Part shown: positions 37,603 through 48,500 of the stretch, one piece after another
How the letters are laid out: each line of letters begins with the position of its first letter
Numbering within the stretch: position 1 is the stretch's first letter
DNA from: CAZELM01 sp964512995
GTDB lineage: Bacteria > CSSED10-310
DNA: 64,000 nucleotides
NCBI GenBank assembly: GCA_964512995.1
Contig: CAZELM010000001.1
Coordinates: forward strand, 62,001-126,000
Direction: 5' to 3'
Position numbers and translations under genes: made by a program
Notes under the pieces: generated by a model
What the model saw: only the letters and a program-made list of their open reading frames with translations
Told to the model about the DNA's origin: nothing
The model's database searches: none

Positions 37603-39834
37603 CTATCTCAGACCGAAGTCTGCGAGTGGTGCAACGAACGGCCCATTGATATCCAGTAATGTGGCATCGGTATCCTTTCCGGCTTCCAGTAAATATCGCT
37701 TCGCTTCCTCAGCATAACCAGCCCGATGTGCAGCGATCGCTTTTAAATAATTCAATGTTCCTTGATTTACACCAACATTCGATTCCAGTGTGCATCGTGA
37801 GAATCCATCGTCGATTGCGAGTTTCGGATTTCCCAGCGCGAGTTGGCATATTCCCATGTTCAGCCGGACAGCCGATTCAATTTCTGGAAACACACTCATT
37901 TCTTCCAGTCGAGCCAATTGAAGGTTATACAGAACGTCAGGATCTGACAGAGCCAGCATTCGTGGCAGGCGTTTCCCCGTTATAGAGGAGGTAATTGATT
38001 CCGAACCTCGCTGAGCAATCAGTGTCAATTGGACAGGTGTTCTGATATCACGACTCACCGAGTGGAAATCATCGATGGTTTTCACCGGACTGTCACCGAT
38101 CCCGATGATTCGGTCACCCACTCGAAGATTACTGTTCATCGCAGGACCTTTCGGATCGATATCAATGATTAATAATCCATCGGTTCTCTCGATCAATTTA
38201 ATTCCAAACCATAACTCGGAAATGGCCATGGATCGTCCAATGGTTTCCTGAATATTGGCAGACATGTCAATGGGTGGCATCCCTTCGGGAAGTTCGATGA
38301 TATCGGGTGATGTATGACTGGGATGAATAAAGAAAAGAGCGCCTGGCCGGAGAGAGCCGGGAGCAGTCAGAAGGGCAATGGCGTACAGGTTTGCCTTGGA
38401 TTCTCCCAATGAAACCGGTAATGATTCCATCATCTGATCCCATGGAATGGAAGAACTCGAATAATCCGTCACTTGCTCCAGAAGTTTCAACACCTCCGGT
38501 TTGATCCGATACCGATTCTGCTCTGAAAGAGAAGCCATGTTGAACCAGCCTTGGGAACGGAGCCAGTTTTCGATTCGTATCGTCCCTTCGCTGACTAAGG
38601 ACCGGTCTTTGGATGCGCATCCCAGAAAGAGTAATGTAGGTCTCGGACGAGCATGTACCATGGTCATCTCATTTTCTGCGACATCGATCATTTCGAACCA
38701 TCCGGAATGTGAATCCATATCAACTCGCAAAACATGACTTCCTGGACAGACATTATCCAGTTTCAATGGTGCTACTCCGATATTCTGCTGGTCCAGAGTA
38801 ACCGATAATCCGGGAGGTTCTGAATCAACGGATAACTTCCCAAAGGCGGTTTCCAGCTTGATTGGCGGTAATATGAACTGACCGAGTTCAACGGTTATCT
38901 TGGATTTGACCGCTCGATGGCAGGGCTTTGAAAAACCCAGTTCGTGTTTCCCGAGTTCGATGTAATCGATGAGGAATGGAGCAGAAACTTCTTCGGGTTT
39001 CAATGACTGGTCTGTGGCCAGATATGCATACTCGTCCGGGAGAACTCCAGATGTCGTGCCCTGTTCGATCTCATCCAACAGGACGGTGACTCCCGGAGGA
39101 GACGTGAAAAGGATGCAGCTTCCAGATGTTTTTACCAGAGACACCGATAGTTTTGTTTCTTGTCCGGCTTTGATTGTGGCCGAAGTGGTGGTTGATTCGA
39201 ATCCGCGATGCGAAATTTGTATTGAAATCTCTCCCGCGAGAGCATAAGCGCTGATCAGTGGTGTTTGGCCAATGAGTTGGTCACCGATATACACGTCCGC
39301 TCCAACGGGATCCGAATCCATTGTTAGATATCCCACCATCTGTTCCCGAAGGTTTTCAAAATATTGCGCGAGCTTGGGTGTGGCCACATTCCCGTCCAAT
39401 GTCGCGGATGGAGATCGTTTTATCAGATTGACAAATGCCTGTCGGGCGGATTTTTGATTATCATGGTAAAAATAGATAGATCCCTCCACCATATCCACCA
39501 TATCCTCGATCTTGAGGAGGCGCTGGAGAACAGAGGCATCCCCCGTTGAAAACTCCGCTCTCTGCTGTTCTATTTCACGCCGAAGGTCACTGAGATCCGC
39601 TAAAACAAGGTTCAGGTCGGAATGCTGAATATTCTCTTCCGTGATCTGAAGCCGGCGTTCCATTTCTGTGACAGTCATGACTTGAGGCAGATACTCCTCT
39701 TCCACTGTGGAATCAGCCGCTGATACCAATCCATAGAAAATCAGCACTATGCTCACTGAACTGAAGATGAAAATAAACCTAATGAAATCGATAGATTGTA
39801 TGTGTCTTTTTGTCAGCAACGTAAATACTCCCAT
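37603..39834 (-). CDS. exported PEGA- and PDZ-domain protein
   Basis: Unrecognised 743-residue extracytoplasmic protein. N-terminal signal or anchor (about 18-41; FIFIFSSVSIVLIFYGLVSAA), helical region (about 45-150), PEGA-type repeats (about 160-215 with SDPVGADVYIGDQLIGQTPL; 225-275; 330-385 with SEPPGLSVTLDQQNIGVAPL), a middle domain, a PDZ domain (about 548-615; GPAMNSNLRVGDRIIGIG), and a C-terminal helical-repeat tail. First ATG (39834) has no ribosome site; a TTG five codons on (39819) has GGGAG eight bases upstream and may be the real start. Overlaps the upstream TPR gene and ends the kinase operon. Confidence 0.75.
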   Translation of the reverse strand: MGVFTLLTKRHIQSIDFIRFIFIFSSVSIVLIFYGLVSAADSTVEEEYLPQVMTVTEMERRLQITEENIQHSDLNLVLADLSDLRREIEQQRAEFSTGDASVLQRLLKIEDMVDMVEGSIYFYHDNQKSARQAFVNLIKRSPSATLDGNVATPKLAQYFENLREQMVGYLTMDSDPVGADVYIGDQLIGQTPLISAYALAGEISIQISHRGFESTTTSATIKAGQETKLSVSLVKTSGSCILFTSPPGVTVLLDEIEQGTTSGVLPDEYAYLATDQSLKPEEVSAPFLIDYIELGKHELGFSKPCHRAVKSKITVELGQFILPPIKLETAFGKLSVDSEPPGLSVTLDQQNIGVAPLKLDNVCPGSHVLRVDMDSHSGWFEMIDVAENEMTMVHARPRPTLLFLGCASKDRSLVSEGTIRIENWLRSQGWFNMASLSEQNRYRIKPEVLKLLEQVTDYSSSSIPWDQMMESLPVSLGESKANLYAIALLTAPGSLRPGALFFIHPSHTSPDIIELPEGMPPIDMSANIQETIGRSMAISELWFGIKLIERTDGLLIIDIDPKGPAMNSNLRVGDRIIGIGDSPVKTIDDFHSVSRDIRTPVQLTLIAQRGSESITSSITGKRLPRMLALSDPDVLYNLQLARLEEMSVFPEIESAVRLNMGICQLALGNPKLAIDDGFSRCTLESNVGVNQGTLNYLKAIAAHRAGYAEEAKRYLLEAGKDTDATLLDINGPFVAPLADFGLR

Positions 39835-41284
39835 TTGTATCGGTGGTCAGAGATACCGGAGATTTAAATTTCATATTTGGCGCATTCAATGAGAATGTCC
39901 GTATATTTTTCATCATGTGATTGAATATATAAATCTGCTTGGCGGACTCATCCAGAACATAAAGATGTCCGAATTGATCGGTTGTCATATCTACGGGTTC
40001 CCGCATTTTATATCCGGGTCCCTCATATTTTAATTCCGTAAAGTCAACTCCATTCGCTTTGTGAAAGATGATTCGCTGACTGGCGGGATTTAGAATCCAT
40101 GTGCCGCCATGAGGGCAGGCCAGAATCGTTTCATCCCCCTTGATAGACAATTTGCCGCTTTCTTCCAGAAACTGAGTTTTTCCGTCATAGCGGAGCACGC
40201 AGCGTGCGTTCCGATCCAGAACCCAGTATTCCCCGGGAGTTGTCCATGTGACATCGACGATCTTCTTCAGTTCCTCGTACCCGGTAAATTTTTTAGGTGC
40301 CAGATTTTCAAAAACTGTTTCCTCTCCGGTTACTAGTGTATTCCGAAGATATCCATAATTGAGCCGGCTCGCGGATTTCACGGTTTCGGTTTTTGACAAT
40401 ACGGATGCTTTAATCGTATCGATCGTGAACAACTGATCTGATTTGTCGAGAACAAGTAATTTTCCATCTTCAGCCAGGATCATGTCGACGGGGGATTTCA
40501 TCTCATCGTTTACAATATGGAAGGTGGGATCTGGAGTTAGTTCATGAGATGTCTGGATATACAGCCTGATCAACAGATTCAATGCCGTTTCGATCTCCGC
40601 GATGAGTGTTGTGTCTTTGGAGATCGATTTGGCTCTTTGTAAGGCCATCATCGCCGGGATGGGCTGTCCCTGCATGATTTTGACCTGTGCGTAAAGCCGT
40701 AATGCATCGGTTAAGCTCACACCGTGGTTCAAATGGATCATGACCTGTGTGAGAATCGCTTCAGCCGCCTCCAATTCACCGTCCCGGATCTGGATACGAG
40801 CGAGCCCGACTCGGGCAGCATCCGATACTTTGGAGTTTGGAAACACATTCAACACCCGTTCGAACTTGGCCTTGGCCGCATCCCGGTCTGCCTGTTTCAG
40901 GGTTTCCAGGAGTAAAATGCCCATATCAACATTGGAATAGGCCGCTTCGGCGCTTCCAGGAAACTTTTCTATCAATTCGTCCAGCGTTTTGCTCGCAGAT
41001 TCCCGGTCATGGATCTGCAGATAATAAGACGCAATATGATATAACGCTTTGGACGCTTCAGGAGAACCAGGAAACGATGAGACAACGGTTCGCAGATCCC
41101 GAATCCCTTCTTCAATGCTGCCGTTCCGGATAAACTCTTGGCCACTGAGCAAATACCGAAGCGCTACTTCCGGTTTTTCCTTTCCATCCGCGAATCCATT
41201 CCATGACACGATTCCGCATAACAGGATTGCGATAGTCAGTGAAGCCATGGATCGAGCCGAATACACACGATTGGTCATAGTCAT
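39779..41284 (-). CDS. exported TPR and NHL-type beta-propeller protein
   Basis: 501-residue protein with N-terminal signal peptide (about 12-32; SLTIAILLCGIVSWNGFADG), tetratricopeptide repeats (about 40-220; YLLSGQEFIRNGSIEEGI, FPGSPEASKALYHIASYY, resembling YbgF/BamD-type modules) and a C-terminal NHL-like beta-propeller (about 245-500) with blade ends such as VDMTTDQFGHLYVLDES. The ATG at 41284 overlaps the kinase stop (ATGA) and has GAGGG six bases upstream; an ATG two codons earlier is the alternative. Likely a partner of the kinase sensor part; inferred from the operon. Confidence 0.75.
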   Translation of the reverse strand: MTMTNRVYSARSMASLTIAILLCGIVSWNGFADGKEKPEVALRYLLSGQEFIRNGSIEEGIRDLRTVVSSFPGSPEASKALYHIASYYLQIHDRESASKTLDELIEKFPGSAEAAYSNVDMGILLLETLKQADRDAAKAKFERVLNVFPNSKVSDAARVGLARIQIRDGELEAAEAILTQVMIHLNHGVSLTDALRLYAQVKIMQGQPIPAMMALQRAKSISKDTTLIAEIETALNLLIRLYIQTSHELTPDPTFHIVNDEMKSPVDMILAEDGKLLVLDKSDQLFTIDTIKASVLSKTETVKSASRLNYGYLRNTLVTGEETVFENLAPKKFTGYEELKKIVDVTWTTPGEYWVLDRNARCVLRYDGKTQFLEESGKLSIKGDETILACPHGGTWILNPASQRIIFHKANGVDFTELKYEGPGYKMREPVDMTTDQFGHLYVLDESAKQIYIFNHMMKNIRTFSLNAPNMKFKSPVSLTTDTNGSIYVADKKTHTIYRFH

Positions 41285-43755
41285 TTGCATCCCTCGACTT
41301 TGGGAGATTTTTTAGTCTGACGCGATATGATTTTTACCCATTGGCTTTTTTTATCGCCACATGTTTCCCATACAAAGACGACATTATATAACCCGGGAGC
41401 CAATGAAAATTGACCGGGTGCCGTACCAATGGTCTTTCCATCAATGGATACATTGCATCCGGGTGGGTCTGCCTCGAGAATGATAACACCCAGCGGGTCG
41501 ACATTGAACGTGGATACCTGGTTTTCAAGAATCGTAAATTTTCTTGAGATATCCAAAAAATATTTCTCATTGACAAACCTTAACATCAATGTTTCGGCAG
41601 GTAATTCCAGTGTTTGTTTGGTAACGCCGGATGCAATCCGCTCTTTCCCGCGATAGATGTCAACAGGATATGGAGCAGTGATCGCAAGAGATCCCAGGAT
41701 AACCTTGATCTCGGGGGTCGGTGGTTTTTTGAAGTTGAATCGAATCGGTGTATTTGGTTTTTTCAGATCCGGACTGTATGTGATCTCGATCGGCTCAAAT
41801 CCCGCCTTTTCTGCACGGACAACCGCTGTCGTACCATTTGAGAATGAAAACTCCATGGGAGTTGTTTTTCCGGTATCTGTGGCATCAACATATATTTTTG
41901 CGCCGGATGGTTCGGAATCGATTTTTACCTTCATATACTCCGGTATCATCTGAACGGAGAGCGAATAGCCGGCACTGTTTTTCCCAAGTTTGACCTCCGG
42001 AATTTCAGATGAATGAAGCACAATGTCATCATTATCGGATTGGGGAGCAGAGAGAATAATTGTACCGGTCTTGTATGCAGGATGTGAGAGCTTAATAACA
42101 TGCCGGGAGTTCAGAACCCATTGGATACCGATCTGGATCGGATTGCCTTCCCGTTTCACATAATCCAGCTCGATCTCTGCATCTTTGGGTTCCACAGAAA
42201 TCTGAAGAACAGTATCAAAAATGGGAACTGCAACTCCCAAAAGCCGAAGAAAGCTTTTTTTTCCCAGATACAAGTAGGATCCGCCAACAGCGATTGTCAG
42301 CACCATGAGAATGACCATCGAGAATCGTATCTTTTCCCATATCGAAGAATGGGTTGGATGGAGTTCGAATTGAGAATTGAATCTGCGTCGGCGGGTTGCA
42401 CGGAGATCGTCCTGCTCATCATGCATTGCCGTTGTATCATTACCTGTGGCAACTGGCTGCCTGGACTGAGAAGGAGTGGGATCGGTGGTTTCTTGAGACA
42501 GATCCACGCTGATCAGTTCATCGATGTCGACTTCTGATGGAACTGTCGGCGATACCGGAGAATCCTGGTCAGTCGATTGTTTGAGAGTCGGAATATCAGA
42601 AGCATTCCCTTGTGAAAACACCGTCGGACTCTGAGATTCTCCAGGTATCGGAACTGAGTCCGGTGTCGGAACCGATAATCCGGTAGCTGATTTTGCGGTT
42701 TGATCGATGTAGCGCTCCTGTTCGATGTTCGACGGCTTATGTCTGTGAACGCGAGATGGCCGAGATTCCGGTTCTGAAGCATGATCCATGGACGGAGACT
42801 GAATCGGTTTCTGGAAACTTCTATTGGCAATCTCGCTCGCACCGACCGATTCCACAAGTTCACGGAATTCCGTCTGGGAGCAACGGACACCGCTTTCCGC
42901 TTCCAGACATTCCAGATCGATCCGGATTTCCGCTGTACTAAAATATCGTTCTTCACGATTTTTGGATAAGCACCGGAGTATCATATTGCTGATTACGAAG
43001 GGAATCGACGGGTCGATCTCGCGGGGGGGCGGTGGGTCCACTCGTTCGATATTGCGGAGGATTCCATAATCCGTGTTGGCCATGTATGGCTTGATCCCGG
43101 TTATCAACTCATAAAAAATAATTCCCAATGTGAAAATATCCGCTCGATTGTCCAAAGGTTCAGACCGGATTTGTTCCGGTGTCAGATACGTGATTTTGCT
43201 CCGCACAAATTCCTGATCGACATTCCGGAGATACTGATTTTCATTGAGTGTGATCCCAAAATCCATCACTTTTATGTCGCCTTCAAAGGAGACCAGAATG
43301 TTTTTGGGATTGAGATCCCTGTGGATCAGTTCCATGGGACGGCCCCTGAAATCCGTCAGAAAATGAGCATATTCAAGCGCAGAGCAGATGCTTTTTATGA
43401 TGAAAACGCTTTGGGTTACGCTGATCTTTTTCCCCGAATCAGCCAGAAGAAACATAAAATCATTCAGATTCACGCCATGGATGTATTCCATGGCAATATA
43501 GTAAATTTCATTGATATACCCATAGTCGTATATCTGAACGATGTTGGGGTGTTGAAGTTGAGCGCTCAGCCGAATCTCAGCGGATAATGCATTGATGAAT
43601 TCTGTGTCAGTGGAGAGCTGTGGAAGGATTCGCTTTATGGCAACGATTTGCTCCGGACCCTGCGGTCCGGTTCGTTGTGCACGATAAACTTCGGCTGTGC
43701 CGCCCTGTCCGATTTTCTCTAGTAGCTGATATCTGCCAAATTTCACATTTCCCAT
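41281..43755 (-). CDS. membrane Ser/Thr protein kinase with PEGA domains
   Basis: Hanks-type kinase (824 residues). Cytoplasmic kinase (about 8-285) with IGQGGTAEVY, Lys41 in VAIKRI, HRDLNPKN (145-152) and DFG (165-167), so it should be active; the activation segment ends SKITYLTPEQ. Then a Ser/Pro/Thr-rich linker (about 315-455), one membrane helix (about 478-498) and an extracytoplasmic part with PEGA domains (about 615-665, SEPSGAKIYVDATDTGKTTP; about 745-800, ADPPGCNVSIDGKTIGTAPG). The ATG at 43755 follows an in-frame TTG. First gene of a three-gene overlapping operon with its own promoter. Confidence 0.9.
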   Translation of the reverse strand: MGNVKFGRYQLLEKIGQGGTAEVYRAQRTGPQGPEQIVAIKRILPQLSTDTEFINALSAEIRLSAQLQHPNIVQIYDYGYINEIYYIAMEYIHGVNLNDFMFLLADSGKKISVTQSVFIIKSICSALEYAHFLTDFRGRPMELIHRDLNPKNILVSFEGDIKVMDFGITLNENQYLRNVDQEFVRSKITYLTPEQIRSEPLDNRADIFTLGIIFYELITGIKPYMANTDYGILRNIERVDPPPPREIDPSIPFVISNMILRCLSKNREERYFSTAEIRIDLECLEAESGVRCSQTEFRELVESVGASEIANRSFQKPIQSPSMDHASEPESRPSRVHRHKPSNIEQERYIDQTAKSATGLSVPTPDSVPIPGESQSPTVFSQGNASDIPTLKQSTDQDSPVSPTVPSEVDIDELISVDLSQETTDPTPSQSRQPVATGNDTTAMHDEQDDLRATRRRRFNSQFELHPTHSSIWEKIRFSMVILMVLTIAVGGSYLYLGKKSFLRLLGVAVPIFDTVLQISVEPKDAEIELDYVKREGNPIQIGIQWVLNSRHVIKLSHPAYKTGTIILSAPQSDNDDIVLHSSEIPEVKLGKNSAGYSLSVQMIPEYMKVKIDSEPSGAKIYVDATDTGKTTPMEFSFSNGTTAVVRAEKAGFEPIEITYSPDLKKPNTPIRFNFKKPPTPEIKVILGSLAITAPYPVDIYRGKERIASGVTKQTLELPAETLMLRFVNEKYFLDISRKFTILENQVSTFNVDPLGVIILEADPPGCNVSIDGKTIGTAPGQFSLAPGLYNVVFVWETCGDKKSQWVKIISRQTKKSPKVEGCK

Positions 43756-43815
43756 CAATTATCCCAACCACTTGAATAAGTATCATTTTTCAATTTTTCA
43801 GGCAAGAATCCGGAG

Positions 43816-43844
43816 CTTATCCTTACAGTACCGGTATGTGTCAA
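43816..43844 (-). promoter_or_regulatory. promoter of the kinase operon
   Basis: Reading the minus strand, TTGACA (43844-43839), a 17-bp spacer and GATAAG (43821-43816) precede the kinase ATG by about 60 bp. The rest of the 319-bp gap to the aldehyde dehydrogenase (43756-44074) shows nothing further that I can support. Confidence 0.55.
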
Positions 43845-44074
43845 TCGAATCGTAGTTTGCCACCTGTGAGCTGATCAGTCAAACAATATCGGACTCCACA
43901 TGAATAACATCTTTATTTTATTGTAAATTTTCACATAAGACGAGAGGGAGTGGTGAATTTGTCGAGTCATGGGATAAGGCGGCATAAAGCAGCCAGGACG
44001 GGAGTATCGTGGATACATTCCTCGCGTGATTCACATCCGTAACGACGATGGATCTGAGCGCGTATGTACGAATA

Positions 44075-45466
44075 TCATTTTATACTCCTGATATAGACTG
44101 TTTTGATATTGACAAATTCCCGTATGCCGAATTCTGATAATTCCCGGCCAATTCCACTCAATTTGATACCACCAAAAGGCAATCTCGGATCCGATTTGAC
44201 GAATGCATTGACAAAACAGGAGCCTGCCTGGATGCGATGTTCGGCAATCGTCTGCCCCCGTTGAATATTCTGAGTGAATACAGAAGCTCCCAATCCAAAT
44301 TCAGAGTCATTGGCTACATGGATCGCTTGTTCTTCATCATCGACGATCATAACCGATGCGACCGGACCGAATAGTTCCTCCGAATACGCCGGCATCCCTT
44401 TGCGGACGTTGGTGAGCAATGTGGGTGGGTAATAGTAGCCAATGCCGTCGGGAATCACTCCCCCACACCAGCACCGGGCTCCCTGACTGATGCTGTCTAT
44501 CACCTGCCGATGAAGCTCCTCTCTGAGATCTGCTCGCGCCAGTGGACCGATCGTCGTTGTTTCATCTCTGGGATGGCCGATTGTGTGATTTCGGAACGCT
44601 TTCAAGAAATATCCGATGAATGGCTCCGCTACCGATCGCATGACGATGAATCGTTTGGCAGCAATACAACTTTGTCCATTGTTCAGCAACCGGCTGCTCG
44701 CACAGATTTCAGCAGCACCCGGAAGATCAGCATCCTCCAGGATGATGTAGGGATCACTTCCTCCCAGTTCAAGAACACATTTTTTAAGATGGCGCCCGGC
44801 AAGTTCTGCGACGGATTTTCCGGCCGGCGTACTCCCGGTCAGCGTGACCCCTCGTATCAATGGATGTTCCAGTATCGAGGGGATTTCCGTACTGGGAATA
44901 ATCAGGGAGCGGAAAAGGGCGGCTGGGACCCCGGCTTCATGAACAATATGTTCGATGCACAATGAACACCCCGTGACATTCGACGCATGTTTCAGGAGTA
45001 CGCCATTGCCAGCCATGATTCCTGGAGCGATAAAGCGAAAGACCTGCCAGAACGGGAAATTCCATGGCATGATCGCCAAAATGACTCCCAGAGGCTCAAA
45101 TGCAACATAACTGAGATCAGCGTCTGTCGGAATCGGTTCAATCTGGAGAAACCGTTCCGCATTTTCCGCATAATAGTCGCATACCCATGCGCATTTCTGG
45201 ATTTCACTGCGGGACTCCCGGACCGGTTTCCCCATTTCATCGGTAATGATTCCAGCTAGTCGGTCCTGGTCTCGCCGCAAAATTTGAGCGCACGTTTTGA
45301 TGAGTCTGGCGCGTGTGGAGAAGGTCGATTTCTGCCACTCAAGAAATGCTTGATGGGATTGTTCAATGAAATCATTGATCAGGGGACGAGTCATGATGGG
45401 ATATTCAGCAATGGGTTGCTCCGTGGCTGGATTTATTGTGATTATCGTGCGCTGATTACTTCTCAT
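44075..45466 (-). CDS. NAD(P)-dependent aldehyde dehydrogenase
   Basis: ALDH superfamily, closest in look to succinate-semialdehyde dehydrogenase (463 residues). Motifs: ITINPATEQPI at the N-terminus, MPWNFPFWQVFRF, TGSTPAGKSVAE, the general-base Glu in LELGGSDPYI, and the catalytic Cys in NNGQSCIAAKR; the C-terminus has LPFGGIKLSGIGRELSEFG. The open frame begins five codons upstream, but that first ATG contains the GGAGGG that serves as the ribosome site for the ATG at 45466, which I chose. 119 bp downstream of the tricorn gene on the same strand. Substrate is a guess. Confidence 0.9.
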   Translation of the reverse strand: MRSNQRTIITINPATEQPIAEYPIMTRPLINDFIEQSHQAFLEWQKSTFSTRARLIKTCAQILRRDQDRLAGIITDEMGKPVRESRSEIQKCAWVCDYYAENAERFLQIEPIPTDADLSYVAFEPLGVILAIMPWNFPFWQVFRFIAPGIMAGNGVLLKHASNVTGCSLCIEHIVHEAGVPAALFRSLIIPSTEIPSILEHPLIRGVTLTGSTPAGKSVAELAGRHLKKCVLELGGSDPYIILEDADLPGAAEICASSRLLNNGQSCIAAKRFIVMRSVAEPFIGYFLKAFRNHTIGHPRDETTTIGPLARADLREELHRQVIDSISQGARCWCGGVIPDGIGYYYPPTLLTNVRKGMPAYSEELFGPVASVMIVDDEEQAIHVANDSEFGLGASVFTQNIQRGQTIAEHRIQAGSCFVNAFVKSDPRLPFGGIKLSGIGRELSEFGIREFVNIKTVYIRSIK

Positions 45467-45585
45467 TGCGTCGCCCTCCATTCGATTTTTGATTTGTGCA
45501 AATGCCGATGGGATCGGTCAGCCATTCAACGGGCTGTTGTTCAGACGTTTTGTTTATATTGTCTGTGTGCTCGATGATCAGGTCA

Positions 45586-48500
45586 TCATGTTGGGGATTC
45601 ATCGATCGGTGTTTGTTGTTGGGGTGGAAGCTTGGGTGCTTTACGGATCGGATGGGCTCCGAGATCGGGTTTGGAAATCGGGAAGGCGTGGAGTTGGTTC
45701 AGGATTTCGCGAATGGCTGTCTCCAATTGGGGATCCCGACCATTGGCTGCGTCCTGGGGAGTGATTTCGATGATAATATCGGGTTCTGCGCCGTGGTTTT
45801 CCAGATTCCATCCAATATCATTCATGTAATGATAAAATTCGGGCTGGGTTGTCAGTGTGTTGTCGACGAGGAGATAGTTCGAGCTGATGCCGACGACGCC
45901 TCCCCAGGTTCTGCGGCCGATGAGCAGACCCAGTTTCATCTGTTTGAAATTATGGCTGATGATATCGCCATCTGATCCCGAGAATTCATCACAAAGGGCT
46001 ATGATCGGCCCCCGGACGCAATACGGTGGCGATGGTTCAATACTCCCGTATCGGGGAACAGCATATCCGAGCTGCTTGCGATTGAGCCGTTCCAGGAGAA
46101 GTGCCGAGACATGTCCGCCACCATTGCCACGAACATCCAGTATCAATCCATCCCGCTCCACTTCGGCCAGAAAAGCCCGGTAAAATTGAGAAAATCCGCG
46201 CGGTCCCATGTCGGAGGCGAAAATGTATCCCACTCGGTCGTTTGTTTTTTCATGAACGAAGGCTGTGTTTCTATTGATCAACTCACGAAGCCTGGCATCA
46301 CGATCGGAGGTCAGCGTTTTAATGGTATAGTCCTTCTGATCTCCGGATTGATGGATTACCGTGATCGTGACTTCTTCATCAGCGAACCCGATAAGACATT
46401 GCGCCGGTGGGGTGTGTTGATTGAGTGGGGTGCCATTGATGGCAACAAGACAATCTCCGGGCTGGATGGGGACACCCGGCTGATTGAGTGGTGAATTGTG
46501 TGAACAATCCCAGGAATCACCTTTTACAATGTGGGTAAACACATATCCATCCGTTGCTTGGTCATACCGGAAGTCAGCGCCGAGGCATCCGATCGTGCCC
46601 CTCGGTGCCGGTGGATAGTCGCCTCCGATTTCATAACAATGAGAGGTTCCCATTTCCCCTCCCAGTTCCCAGAGCACATCGGAGAGTTCGGATCGGGTGG
46701 AAATGCGATCGAGTAAGGGAAGATATCGGATTCGAACAGCATTCCAGTCAACCCCTGCCATATCCGAAGCATAATAATGATCCCGTAATAATCGCCAGGT
46801 TTCATGATACATCTGCTTCCACTCGATCCGGGGGTAGATGGTGACTCGGATGCGATCCAGATTGATCCAGCCACTATCGCGATTGGGTGGACTGGCCGCT
46901 CCCCCTTTATCCGGTTTGGTGGAGGATTGAACGGCTCGGAGTTTCCGGCCGGCATTATAAATGATTGTTCTGCCATCTCTGGACACTTTGAAATCGGAAA
47001 TATCCGTTACGAAGATGTCATGCTTTTGCTTTATCAGATCGTAATATTCGAGGGATGCCCGGGACTCGGGTTCTTCGCTGAGCCATGGACGATGTAATGT
47101 TCCTTCGATGGGTTCGGCCAGGAAGAAAACCTTGTCCGACGATGCGTTGATTTTATAATATCGGCCATCCGGCACAGGGAATGCAATCACCCGATTCTGG
47201 ATATCCGCCAGATCGATGACGATCGGTTTCGGATTGTCTGTCGAAGAGACGGAGGGATTTTTATCAACTGGCGTCCCCTCCAGGGATTTGGGAGTGGGAA
47301 TGAATGGGGATCGGAGGGAATTCTGGAGTGTGATGAGCATTGGCTGGATTCCCTTGGGAAACCCATATTGAAAGTCAAGAGTATCTCTGACAGGATCAAA
47401 AATACGACGGGATAAGAAGTATAGGTACCGGCCATCCGGATCGAATGCAGGAGCAAAATCGGTCTGTATGGGATCTGTGATAATCCATGATTCGCCTGAG
47501 GATAGTTGAAAGATTTTAATTGCGGATCGATTGGGAGAAATTCCAAAGTCATAGGCAAGCCAATGTCCATCCGGAGACCAATCGACGTGATGGATGGCGT
47601 GCCAGGGATTGATATCCAGTTGCTTTTTCTTCCCGGAGTTCAGGTCAATCCATAACAGCTCATGTTTGATGGTAGTTAAAACCACTTCGTCACGTGTCGG
47701 ACACATGGCCAGTCGATGAATGTGATCCAGTTGAAAAGGAAACCGCCGACTGTTTTTGATGCCGTGAGTGCCATGGATTTCAAGCCTATCTTCTCCACCC
47801 TCATCACTGACAGTGAGTATGTGATTCCCGTCATTCATCCAGGAAGTCAATCGATAGCGAACCTCCCCGGTCGGTATTCCATCCTGCCGGACTGCTCCTT
47901 CCCAGAGTCCAAAAGTAACTGGTTTTCCCCTGACAGTCGCGGCGATGGAATGACCTTCGGGGTGAAGATCCCATGACTCCAGATACCGAGCGGCATCGAT
48001 GATTTTTGAGTTGCATTGTGATCGAGGGGAGTGGAATTCTATGTCAATCTTCCGGGTACGCTGAGAAGCCGGATCAAAAATGAAAAGATCACCCCCTGCA
48101 TGATATATGATCCGTTTCCCGTCGGTTCGTGGATTGCGGAGATAAAAATCATCATGATCTGTATGGCGTTTGATATCGGAACCATCGAGCTGGCAGGAGT
48201 ATAAGTTTCCGCATCCTTCATGGTCTCCCATGAAATAAACCCGGTCGCCGATCCACATGGGGAAGGTCAGGTTGGAATCGATGGAAAGAAGTTTATGAAA
48301 ATGACCGTTTCCCGTTAGATCGATCCAGATTTCTCCCATCAGGCCACCGCGATATCGTTTCCAGTGTGCTGGTTCTCGGCCATGACGGCCCAGTACGATA
48401 CCTCCACCCGGACCAAAGGAAAGACTCCGACCCCAACCATATGGCAGCTTTTCAGGTAACAGGCCATTTTTATCAACGCGGTAAAAGAATGAGAGGGATG

